From UBA6772 sp965183875 (GTDB lineage Bacteria; Bacteroidota; Bacteroidia; Flavobacteriales; UBA7430), in assembly GCA_965183875.1 (NCBI GenBank), contig CBCYMK010000013.1, positions 13,445 through 77,444 on the forward strand: DNA of 64,000 bases. Direction: 5' to 3'. Made by a program: the position numbers and the translations under genes. Positions 36,770 to 48,176 of the stretch are shown here, piece after piece; position 1 is the first letter of the stretch; the number at the start of each line of letters is the position of its first letter. The notes beneath the pieces are model-generated. The model did no database searches and was not told the origin of the DNA. It worked only from the letters and a program-made list of their open reading frames with translations.

Positions 36770-36951
36770 TGAAAAACGAAAAAAGAACATCTGAAAAGTG
36801 CCAAGCCGAAGAAATTAGTAGGAGGGATGCGCTCAAAAAAGTAGGGAAGTACACTGCTGTTACAGCCTTAGGTACTTTTTTAATCCTTAATCCAAAGAAA
36901 GCTCAAGCAATGAGTTCTCCACCACCAGACCCTGGGAGTGGAGGTTTTTAA
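36769..36951 (+). CDS. 60-residue twin-arginine microprotein coupled to the adhesin gene
   Basis: The ATG shares one base with the adhesin stop (TAATG), so translation is probably coupled. The peptide has a Tat-like signal: SRRDALKKVGKY near residue 17, then a weakly hydrophobic stretch (TAVTALGTFLILNP) and an AQA cleavage-like site. Only about a dozen residues remain after it (MSSPPPDPGSGGF), rich in Pro and Gly. No folded domain can exist beyond the signal. Small twin-arginine proteins of this kind beside large T9SS proteins occur in other Bacteroidota, as I recall, but no function is established. A helper in export or a surface-anchored peptide are guesses. Confidence 0.65.
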   Translation: MKNEKRTSEKCQAEEISRRDALKKVGKYTAVTALGTFLILNPKKAQAMSSPPPDPGSGGF

Positions 36952-36981
36952 ATATTTTTGTATTCGCTAAAGCTTAAAGAC

Positions 36982-37019
36982 AAAAAGAGCCGAACTAATT
37001 TTATAGTTCGGCTCTTTTT
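36982..37019. terminator. bidirectional Rho-independent terminator
   Basis: A 16-bp perfect stem AAAAAGAGCCGAACTA / TAGTTCGGCTCTTTTT with a short AT loop lies between the convergent microprotein and thiolase genes; A and T runs serve both strands. Confidence 0.92.
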
Positions 37020-37036
37020 GTATGAAAATTAATGCT

Positions 37037-38242
37037 TTAAACGCTCTCTATTATTGTAGCATAACCTTGCCCTACACCAATACACATGGTACAAAGTGCA
37101 TAGCGTTTATTTTGTTTTTTCAATTCTAAAGCAGCAGTTTGAATTATGCGTGTTCCCGAAACCCCTAGAGGGTGGCCCAATGCGATAGCACCTCCATTAG
37201 GATTAATACGTGTATCGTCATCTTTTAATCCCATTTCGCGAATGCAAGCTAAGGCTTGTGCCGAGAAAGCTTCGTTTAATTCGATGATGTCCATATCGTC
37301 TAAAGTTAAGCCTGCCTTTTTTAAAGCTTTTTCTGAAGCCTTAACTGGGCCAATCCCCATAATTCGAGGTTCAACTCCTGCTACGGCAGAGCTTACGATT
37401 TTAGCGATTGGTTTTAAATCGTATTTAGAAACTGCATCTTCCGAGGCTAAAAGCATAGCTGCTGCACCGTCGTTTAATCCAGAAGCATTTCCGGCAGTAA
37501 CAGTACCATCCTTTTTAAAGGCTGTTCTTAGCTTTCCTAGAATTTCTAATGAGCTATTTGCTTTGATGAATTCATCTTTTGCGAAAATGATAGGGTCTTT
37601 TTTTCTTTGAGGAATTACTACAGAAACTGTCTCTCCATCAAAACGACCTTCCGCCTGAGCTTTGGCAGCTTTTAGCTGTGAGTTTAATGCAAAAATATCT
37701 TGATCTTCTCTAGAGATATTATACAACTCAGCTAAGTTTTCTGCAGTAGAACCCATACCTTCTGTTCCATACATCGCATCTAGTTCCTTATTCACAAAAC
37801 GCCATCCAAAACTCGAATCATGCATCTCTACATCTCTACCAAAAGGTTTTGAAGCTTTAGAAGTTACCCAAGGTCCACGTGTCATATTTTCCATTCCACC
37901 GGCAAGCATAAATTCTGCCTCGTCTAATTGTATAACACGACTTGCATTAATAATAGCTGACATTCCCGAAGCACATAAACGGTTTACTGTTTCTCCAGGA
38001 ACAGAATAAGGCAGCCCCGCTAAAAGCGAAGACATACGTGCTACATTTCTATTGTCTTCTCCAGCCTGATTGGCACATCCCATAATTACATCTTCTATAG
38101 AAGCTGCTGGGACGTTTGGATTTCTAGCCATTAGTGTTTTAATCACCAAAGCTCCTAAATCGTCTACTCGTGTGGTTGCTAAAGAACCTCCAAAGTTTCC
38201 AAATGGAGTTCTAATCGCGTCTAGTATATATGCTGTTTTCAT
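37037..38242 (-). CDS. acetyl-CoA C-acyltransferase (thiolase; PaaJ/PcaF/FadA type)
   Basis: A 401-residue degradative thiolase, cleaving 3-oxoacyl-CoA with CoA to acetyl-CoA in beta-oxidation or the last step of phenylacetate or adipate-type routes. The nucleophilic cysteine lies in NRLCASGMSAI near residue 90; the His and second Cys lie in GGAIALGHPLGVSGTR near 350 and CIGVGQGYA near 388. Spacing and length are typical. It is the last gene of a minus-strand set (paaG, dehydrogenase, paaI, thiolase), 43 nt after paaI, which favours a role in 3-oxoadipyl-CoA or 3-oxo-5,6-dehydrosuberyl-CoA cleavage. The exact symbol (paaJ, pcaF or fadA) cannot be settled from sequence alone. Confidence 0.9.
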   Translation of the reverse strand: MKTAYILDAIRTPFGNFGGSLATTRVDDLGALVIKTLMARNPNVPAASIEDVIMGCANQAGEDNRNVARMSSLLAGLPYSVPGETVNRLCASGMSAIINASRVIQLDEAEFMLAGGMENMTRGPWVTSKASKPFGRDVEMHDSSFGWRFVNKELDAMYGTEGMGSTAENLAELYNISREDQDIFALNSQLKAAKAQAEGRFDGETVSVVIPQRKKDPIIFAKDEFIKANSSLEILGKLRTAFKKDGTVTAGNASGLNDGAAAMLLASEDAVSKYDLKPIAKIVSSAVAGVEPRIMGIGPVKASEKALKKAGLTLDDMDIIELNEAFSAQALACIREMGLKDDDTRINPNGGAIALGHPLGVSGTRIIQTAALELKKQNKRYALCTMCIGVGQGYATIIESV

Positions 38243-38285
38243 ATTTGCAGTTGAAAGTTAAAAGTTTAAGATTGAAAGCAGTCAG

Positions 38286-38702
38286 CTACACTTCCCAGTT
38301 TTTACTCGTTCTATAAACAGTTCCTTTAAATAGGGCAACTGTTTTATCTTCTTGATTTGTAATCGTTATTTGATAAACTCCAATCTTATTCGAAAGACTC
38401 ATTTCTTGGGTATGTGTAGTGAGCACATCACCTTCTTTACAAGCTTCGGTATGCGATATAGAAGTTTCAACTGAAACAGCTTTTCTTCCGTGACTGTTAG
38501 ATGCAAATGCTAATGCGCTATCGGCTAAAGAATATGTAATTCCTCCGTGTAAAATGTAGAATCCGTTCAGCATTTCTTTGCGAACGGTCATCTGGAGCAC
38601 CGATATTCCAGCACCATCTTCAATACGTTTAATACCTAGCCATTGACTAAAGGCATCGTTTTCGTACATCTTATCGACTACTTGTTTAGGTAGGTCACTC
38701 AT
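38286..38702 (-). CDS. paaI: PaaI-type hydroxyphenylacetyl-CoA thioesterase
   Basis: A 138-residue hotdog-fold thioesterase. PaaI hydrolyses stalled ring-hydroxylated phenylacetyl-CoA esters and so protects the CoA pool. The helix with HGGITYSLADSALAFASNS near residue 52 carries the typical HGG and catalytic Asp, and AVSVETSISHTEACKEGDVL follows. The start overlaps the stop of the dehydrogenase by one base (ATG / TGA type), and the thiolase follows after 43 nt, so it belongs to the paa-like operon. The length equals the family norm. Confidence 0.88.
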   Translation of the reverse strand: MSDLPKQVVDKMYENDAFSQWLGIKRIEDGAGISVLQMTVRKEMLNGFYILHGGITYSLADSALAFASNSHGRKAVSVETSISHTEACKEGDVLTTHTQEMSLSNKIGVYQITITNQEDKTVALFKGTVYRTSKNWEV

Positions 38703-39859
38703 TAGAAAAAGTTGTTTTGTTCACAAACCATCTTTCTTAATAAAGGGCTAGGACGGTATCGATCTTCACAATAGTTATTGTAAAGGTTTTCAAGTTGACT
38801 CAAAACTGTATCTAATCCTTTTTCATCTGCCCAAGCCAATAATCCTTTAGGATAATTCACCCCCTTGGTCATTGCTAAGTCTATGTCTTTAGCAGAAGCT
38901 ATATTTAAGAATAAGGCATCAATCGCTTCATTGATTAGCATAGCTAAAATACGATCAACAATTTGTGTTCCTAAAGCTATATCGGTAGTAGGTTCTGGTT
39001 TTACGGCACCTTCGCTATAATCGTAAAATCCGTGTCCAGATTTTCTACCCAATCGCCCAGCTTCTAACAATCTTTTTTGTGAGAACGATGGTTTGTAACG
39101 AGGGTCATAGAAAAATTCTTTGAAAACAGTTTCGGTAACTACATAATTTACATCGTGCCCTATATAATCGGTCAATTCGAAAGGCCCCATACGGAAGCCT
39201 CCAATTTCTTTCATCGCCCAGTCGATTGTTGCAATATCTGCAACTCCCTCTTCTAGTATGCGAATAGCTTCTCCGTAGAAGGGCCGCGCCACACGATTTA
39301 CAATGAAACCAGGCGTATCTTTTGCCATTACAGTAACCTTCTTCCAAGAGTCGATAATTGCTCTTGCTTCGGTAGCTATAGCTTCAGAAGTTTGTATAGC
39401 AGGGATAATCTCTACCAAAGGCATCAATGGAGCAGGGTTAAAGAAATGTATTCCTATAACACGTTCCGATTTTTTACAAGCTGCTGCTATAGAGGTAATA
39501 GAAAGTGAAGATGTATTACTTGCGATTATACAATCGTCAGAAACTAATTTTTCTACCGAAGAGAAAACAGTTTTCTTAATATCAAGATTCTCGACAATAG
39601 CTTCGATGACGATTCCCGATTCAGAGATTGCTTCTAAATTGTCGGCATAAGAAATACGCCCTTGAATAGTTGCTGCTTCTTCCGCTGTAAATTTTTCTTT
39701 TTCAACTAAACGAGCCATTACTTTGGCTAATTTAGTTTTTGATAAGTCTAAAGCCTCTGCTTTGGTGTCGAAAAGAACTACTGAATGTCCTGCTGTAGCA
39801 GCAACTTGAGCAATTCCGGAGCCCATAGCTCCACCACCTATAATTCCAACCTTTTTCAT
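38702..39859 (-). CDS. paaH: 3-hydroxyacyl-CoA dehydrogenase (PaaH type)
   Basis: A 385-residue NAD-dependent dehydrogenase oxidising 3-hydroxyacyl-CoA (3-hydroxyadipyl-CoA in the phenylacetate route). The N-terminal Rossmann fold has GGGAMGSGIAQVAATAGH near residue 8. The catalytic His lies in HFFNPAPLMPLVEII near 137, with KDTPGFIVNRV near 178. Two C-terminal helical domains follow (GGFRMGPFELTDYIGHDVN and RILAMLINEAIDALFLNIA), so it is the two-domain long form, as in PaaH. It abuts paaG exactly at its 5' side and overlaps paaI at its 3' side. It could also serve general beta-oxidation. Confidence 0.88.
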   Translation of the reverse strand: MKKVGIIGGGAMGSGIAQVAATAGHSVVLFDTKAEALDLSKTKLAKVMARLVEKEKFTAEEAATIQGRISYADNLEAISESGIVIEAIVENLDIKKTVFSSVEKLVSDDCIIASNTSSLSITSIAAACKKSERVIGIHFFNPAPLMPLVEIIPAIQTSEAIATEARAIIDSWKKVTVMAKDTPGFIVNRVARPFYGEAIRILEEGVADIATIDWAMKEIGGFRMGPFELTDYIGHDVNYVVTETVFKEFFYDPRYKPSFSQKRLLEAGRLGRKSGHGFYDYSEGAVKPEPTTDIALGTQIVDRILAMLINEAIDALFLNIASAKDIDLAMTKGVNYPKGLLAWADEKGLDTVLSQLENLYNNYCEDRYRPSPLLRKMVCEQNNFF

Positions 39860-40636
39860 TTATTCACCTTTAAAGTTAGGTCTGCGCTTTTCTAAGAAAG
39901 CGGCAACACCTTCATTATAGTCGTATGTTTTTCCAGCAGCAGTCTGCAATTCATCTTCTAAAGCCAACTGGGCTGTTAAGTCGTTTGTCATCGATTTGTT
40001 CAAAGCTCTTTTTGTTAAGCCCAAACCGATCGTTGGAAGAGATGCTAATTTCTTGGCTACTTTTAAAGTTTCCTCCATCAAAGATTCATCTGCACAAACC
40101 TTGTAAATCATTCCCATCTTTTCTGCATCAGCTGCCATAATATTATCGGCTAGCATCATTAATGCAGTCGCCTTTTGCATTCCTATAATACGAGGAAGGA
40201 AAAAGGTGCCCCCAGAATCAGGGATCAATCCAATCTTACTAAATGCTTGGATAAATGCAACCGACTCTCCTGCAATTGTAATATCGCAAGCCAAAGCAAT
40301 GTTTGCACCTGCTCCAGCAGCCACACCATTAACCGCACAAATGATCGGTTTTTCAATAGTGCGGATGCGCTCTATAATAGGGTTGTAGTGTTCTCGAACA
40401 ATGGCGCTTAATTCTGGCCCATTAGGATCGGTAATTTCTTGTAGATCTTGTCCTGCACAAAAAGCCTTCCCTTCTCCAGTTAATAAGATTGCTCTTACAT
40501 TGGTGTTGGTTTCGCAATCGTCGAGAATAGCTTGCATTTGCATAGCCATCTCTTTATTAAAACTGTTAAAGACTTTTGGACGGTTAAGTTTGATGATACA
40601 AACTTGATCTTCTATATGGTGTTCTATACTTTTCAT
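39860..40636 (-). CDS. paaG: enoyl-CoA hydratase/isomerase (PaaG type)
   Basis: A 258-residue crotonase. PaaG isomerises ring-1,2-epoxyphenylacetyl-CoA to the oxepin; related PaaB/PaaF proteins hydrate enoyl-CoA. Family marks: FNSFNKEMAMQM near residue 22, the oxyanion segment AFCAGQDLQEI near 62, NGVAAGAGANIALACD near 103, and IGLIPDSGGTFFLPRIIG near 137, whose Asp-Ser-Gly-Gly fits PaaG rather than ordinary hydratases. It is the first gene of the minus-strand operon. TAGATTTG on minus at 40662-40655 is a likely -7 box 18 nt before the start, though no clear -33 pairs with it. It is divergent from paaE. Confidence 0.88.
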   Translation of the reverse strand: MKSIEHHIEDQVCIIKLNRPKVFNSFNKEMAMQMQAILDDCETNTNVRAILLTGEGKAFCAGQDLQEITDPNGPELSAIVREHYNPIIERIRTIEKPIICAVNGVAAGAGANIALACDITIAGESVAFIQAFSKIGLIPDSGGTFFLPRIIGMQKATALMMLADNIMAADAEKMGMIYKVCADESLMEETLKVAKKLASLPTIGLGLTKRALNKSMTNDLTAQLALEDELQTAAGKTYDYNEGVAAFLEKRRPNFKGE

Positions 40637-40783
40637 GGTGGATTATTAAGAGTTCAAATCTACAATATTTCCATAGAAATGACTAAGCTTGATTCTTCTA
40701 AGGCGACTTCTTTTGGTAGAATCTCATTAACGAATGTGAAAAGTAATTATGAATTGTATATTTTTACGCCAAATTTGAGAATT

Positions 40784-41848
40784 ATGACTAATTTTTATAG
40801 CCTTACAGTAAAAGAGGTGAAGAGAGAAACAGCAGAGTCTGTATCTATATTATTTGATGTTCCTGCAGACTTAGAGTCTAAGTTTGTGTTTATTCAAGGG
40901 CAGTACATCACCCTAAGAACAGTAATTGAAGGAGAAGATTTACGTCGCTCTTATTCTATATGTTCTTGTCCTTATGGTAAAGAATTGCGCGTTGCGGTAA
41001 AACAAATTCCTAACGGGAAATTTTCTACCTATGCCAATACAACATTAAAAGTAGGTGATAAGATTGATGTGATGCCTCCTTTAGGTAGTTTTTATACCGA
41101 GATAAACGAGGGGAATAAAAAGAACTATGCAGCTTTTGCTTCGGGTTCTGGGATTACACCTATCATGTCTATTATTCGTGCTACTCTAAAAGCTGAACCA
41201 AAGAGTACCTTTAACTTGTTCTATGGAAATAGAACCAAGGAGACGATTCTTTTTAATAGCGACTTAGAAGAGCTTCAGTCTGATTATCCTAACAGACTTC
41301 ATGTGTATCATGTATTAAGTAGAGATTCTGATGTTGAGCATAAGTTTAGGGGAAGGCTTTCTGCAGAGAAATGTAAAGAGTATCACAATGATTTAGTTGA
41401 CCTAACTAGGTTAGATGAAGTGTTCCTTTGTGGTCCTGAAGAGATGATTTTTGAGATTAAGGATACACTAGTAGAGATTGGTGTGGCGGAAGCAAATATC
41501 CATTTTGAATTATTTACTGCTGCTAAGCCTAAAGTTGAAGAGGCCACTTCTACATCTGATGGGGTAAATTCTCAGGTAGAAGTTATTGTTGATGGAGAAT
41601 CTTATCATTTTGAATTGGCAGAGAATGGAGATACTATATTAGATGCTGCAATGGCTATAGATGCCGATGTTCCTTTTGCTTGTAAAGGTGGGGTTTGTTG
41701 TGCTTGTAAAGCTAAGGTGATGGAAGGTTCTGTTAAAATGGACGTAAATTACGCTTTAGATGAAGAAGAGGTCGAGGAAGGTTTTGTGTTAACCTGTCAA
41801 TCGCATCCTACTTCAGCGAAAGTAATTATAGATTTCGACGAAATTTAA
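40784..41848 (+). CDS. paaE: phenylacetyl-CoA epoxidase reductase subunit PaaE
   Basis: A 354-residue flavin/iron-sulfur reductase. PaaE passes electrons from NADPH through FAD and a [2Fe-2S] cluster to the PaaABCD epoxidase. The ATG at 40784 gives the expected MTNFYSLTVKEVKRETAES; the open frame extends further upstream but overlaps the divergent paaG gene. The FAD domain has LRRSYSICSCP near residue 48; the NADP domain has FASGSGITPIMSII near 115 and FLCGPEEMI near 218. The plant-type ferredoxin domain (about 265-354) has CKGGVCCACKAKV and a later LTCQSHP supplying the cluster cysteines. paaA-D are not in the window, so the reductase is separated from its oxygenase or serves another partner. 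Confidence 0.88.
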   Translation: MTNFYSLTVKEVKRETAESVSILFDVPADLESKFVFIQGQYITLRTVIEGEDLRRSYSICSCPYGKELRVAVKQIPNGKFSTYANTTLKVGDKIDVMPPLGSFYTEINEGNKKNYAAFASGSGITPIMSIIRATLKAEPKSTFNLFYGNRTKETILFNSDLEELQSDYPNRLHVYHVLSRDSDVEHKFRGRLSAEKCKEYHNDLVDLTRLDEVFLCGPEEMIFEIKDTLVEIGVAEANIHFELFTAAKPKVEEATSTSDGVNSQVEVIVDGESYHFELAENGDTILDAAMAIDADVPFACKGGVCCACKAKVMEGSVKMDVNYALDEEEVEEGFVLTCQSHPTSAKVIIDFDEI

Positions 41849-42555
41849 TGGCTAAGCAAGTTATTGTAACAGGAGCGAGTAGAGGTATAGGTTTCGAATT
41901 GGTGAAGCAATATGCTGCTGCTGGTCACGAGATATTGGCAATTTCACGAAATGAGGGTAAATTACAACACTTAAAAAAAGAGTGTTTAAATTTAAACCCT
42001 CAGGCAATTGTGCATACTATTTCTTTCGATTTAGCTGAGGGTAATTTAGAATCTCAATTATTACCCTATATAACTAAGTCATTTAAACAGGTAGATATAC
42101 TTATTAATAATGCTGGTGCTCTCGTTGCTAAACCATTTACTGAGATCAGCGCTGAGGAGCTTCATCGTGTATATAGTGTTAACGTTCTGTCTGTTTTTAA
42201 ACTAACTCAATTGTTAGTGCCATTATTTCCTTCAAATGCTCATATTGTTAATATAAGTAGTGTTGGAGGAATTCAAGGTTCAGTTAAGTTTGCAGGCCTT
42301 ACTGCATACAGTTCTTCTAAGGCTGCACTCCTGAGCTTAACCGAGTGTTTAGCAGAAGAATATAAAGAAACTAACTGGGCTTTTAATTGCTTAGCTTTAG
42401 GTGCAGTGCAAACAGAGATGTTAGAAGAGGCTTTCCCAGGATATGAAGCACCTACATCTGCACTAGAAATGGCTACTTATATATATGACTTCTCACTAAC
42501 AGGTACTAAATTCTATAAAGGTAAGGTGCTCAATGTGTCTAAAAGCACACCTTAA
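41848..42555 (+). CDS. short-chain dehydrogenase/reductase
   Basis: A 235-residue classical SDR. The cofactor motif TGASRGIGFELVK lies at residue 8, the structural NNAG near 89, and the catalytic Ser and YxxxK appear as ISSVGG near 135 and AYSSSKAAL near 151. The acidic or basic pattern after the Rossmann glycine loop (ISRNEGKLQ) suggests NADP. The ATG overlaps the paaE stop in TAATG, so the two are translationally coupled. The substrate is unknown; coupling to paaE suggests a role near aromatic acyl-CoA catabolism, by inference. A terminator follows, and then the rRNA promoter region. Confidence 0.85.
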   Translation: MAKQVIVTGASRGIGFELVKQYAAAGHEILAISRNEGKLQHLKKECLNLNPQAIVHTISFDLAEGNLESQLLPYITKSFKQVDILINNAGALVAKPFTEISAEELHRVYSVNVLSVFKLTQLLVPLFPSNAHIVNISSVGGIQGSVKFAGLTAYSSSKAALLSLTECLAEEYKETNWAFNCLALGAVQTEMLEEAFPGYEAPTSALEMATYIYDFSLTGTKFYKGKVLNVSKSTP

Positions 42556-42572
42556 TGTGCTTATTACAGTCT

Positions 42573-42602
42573 TAAGAGAGCCGTTTTTACGGCTCTTTTT
42601 TA
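42573..42602 (+). terminator. Rho-independent terminator after the SDR gene
   Basis: GAGCCGT / ACGGCTC stem with a T-rich loop, flanked by A and T runs, 20 nt after the stop codon; it separates paaE-SDR from the rRNA operon. Confidence 0.9.
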
Positions 42603-42681
42603 TTTGTCACTTTTATTTTAATTCCCTTTCCTTTGGTTTACAGTAGGTTCTGATATTTATAGAAAATAAACCAATAATAGG

Positions 42682-42712
42682 TTTGTATAAATAGAAAAAG
42701 AAACTACATTTG
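42682..42712 (+). promoter_or_regulatory. rRNA operon promoter P1
   Basis: TTTG (42682-42685), a 19-nt spacer and TACATTTG (42705-42712), followed by CCACCGCTAAAA. It is the first of three similar promoters. Confidence 0.7.
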
Positions 42713-42784
42713 CCACCGCTAAAAACCAATAGCGCCGTTCATTGATTTAGTCTAGAAAAAACTGAAAAATAAATACTCTTAGAG

Positions 42785-42815
42785 TTTGCGTTTTTCGAAA
42801 AGGATTGTATTTTTG
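42785..42815 (+). promoter_or_regulatory. rRNA operon promoter P2
   Basis: TTTG (42785-42788), a 19-nt spacer and TATTTTTG (42808-42815), followed by CCATCCG. Its -7 lies 103 nt after that of P1. Confidence 0.72.
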
Positions 42816-42886
42816 CCATCCGTTTCACCGAAATTTATTTCAGTGTTAGCGAGTCAGAAAAATAATTTAAAGTTTTTTCAGAAAGA

Positions 42887-42917
42887 CTTGCAAGGAATCA
42901 AAAAGGTTGTACATTTG
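42887..42917 (+). promoter_or_regulatory. rRNA operon promoter P3
   Basis: CTTG (42887-42890), a 19-nt spacer and TACATTTG (42910-42917), followed by CAGCCGCTAAAAC, very like the sequence after P1. Its -7 lies 102 nt after that of P2. The leader from here to the 16S gene (about 140 nt) holds processing and antitermination sequence but no ORF. Confidence 0.75.
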
Positions 42918-43058
42918 CAGCCGCTAAAACAGTAAGTGATTAGTGTTTTAGCAACCAACGAGATTAGTTCTTTGAAAGATATATATTGGAAGAGAGATGG
43001 TAAGAACAAACAACTTACCCCGTTAAAGTGAGAGTCAGAGAAACAGATTAAACTTTTT

Positions 43059-44576
<1,518 letters not shown>

Positions 44577-44633
44577 TTAGAGTGACTTCTTACTTGGTGT
44601 AAGACTGTTATTCTTATCTCTCTCTTCAAATAT

Positions 44634-44710
44634 AGTCTCGTAGCTCAGTTGGTTAGAGCACTACACTGATAATGTAGGGGTCCGCGGTTCAAATCCGCGC
44701 GAGACTACCA
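44634..44710 (+). tRNA. tRNA-Ile (GAT)
   Basis: A 77-nt gene including the encoded CCA. Acceptor AGTCTCG / CGAGACT, anticodon loop CTGATAA (GAT), T-arm CGCGGTTCAAATCCGCG. It lies in the 16S-23S spacer. Confidence 0.96.
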
Positions 44711-44724
44711 TATTATATAATTAT

Positions 44725-44801
44725 GGGGGATTAGCTCAGCTGGCTAGAGCACCTGCTTTGCAAGCAGGGGGTCATCGGTTCGACTCCGATATTCTCCACC
44801 A
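44725..44801 (+). tRNA. tRNA-Ala (TGC)
   Basis: A 77-nt gene including the encoded CCA. Acceptor GGGGGAT / ATTCTCC has G-U pairs; anticodon loop TTTGCAA (TGC); T-arm TCGGTTCGACTCCGA. It follows tRNA-Ile by 14 nt. The remaining spacer to the 23S gene (about 125 nt) contains processing stems only. Confidence 0.96.
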
Positions 44802-44926
44802 TAATGGTCATACTGAAAGCTTTCGAGCTTGTCTCAATTTATTGAGACCTTTATAGACCCACCCTCGTTGAGGGCACGTTCATTAACATATTGAGAGAGG
44901 ATACACGATAGTAGAAAAAATTTCGA

Positions 44927-47810
<2,884 letters not shown>

Positions 47811-47885
47811 ACTAAATTTTTTCAACTATTGTGTATTTTCCTTCTCTTAATATGAGACATTAGTGCTTAATAGCACATACGATTT

Positions 47886-47993
<108 letters not shown>

Positions 47994-47996
47994 TTT

Positions 47997-48030
47997 AAAC
48001 CCTTGTTAGTTTTCTAACAAGGGTTTTTTT
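47997..48030 (+). terminator. Rho-independent terminator of the rRNA operon
   Basis: AACCCTTGTTAG pairs with CTAACAAGGGTT around a TTT-type loop and is followed by T residues, immediately after the 5S gene. Confidence 0.92.
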
Positions 48031-48176
48031 GGCTTTGTACTTTTTTTATCCTTTTCTAAGACATTTGCATTTTATTCTATTTAATCACTCATATACCCCC
48101 CTTTTAGGTACAATATTTGAGTAGCTAGTTCAGTCAAGAATTGTATCTTGTCCTCTTAAATTCAACTGCTCACATT

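Noticed and set aside
39105..39347. Cys-rich 80-codon minus frame and the plus-strand frames across the paa genes
   Set aside because: Shadows of the dehydrogenase and paaG genes, which are intact and family-typical in their own frames.
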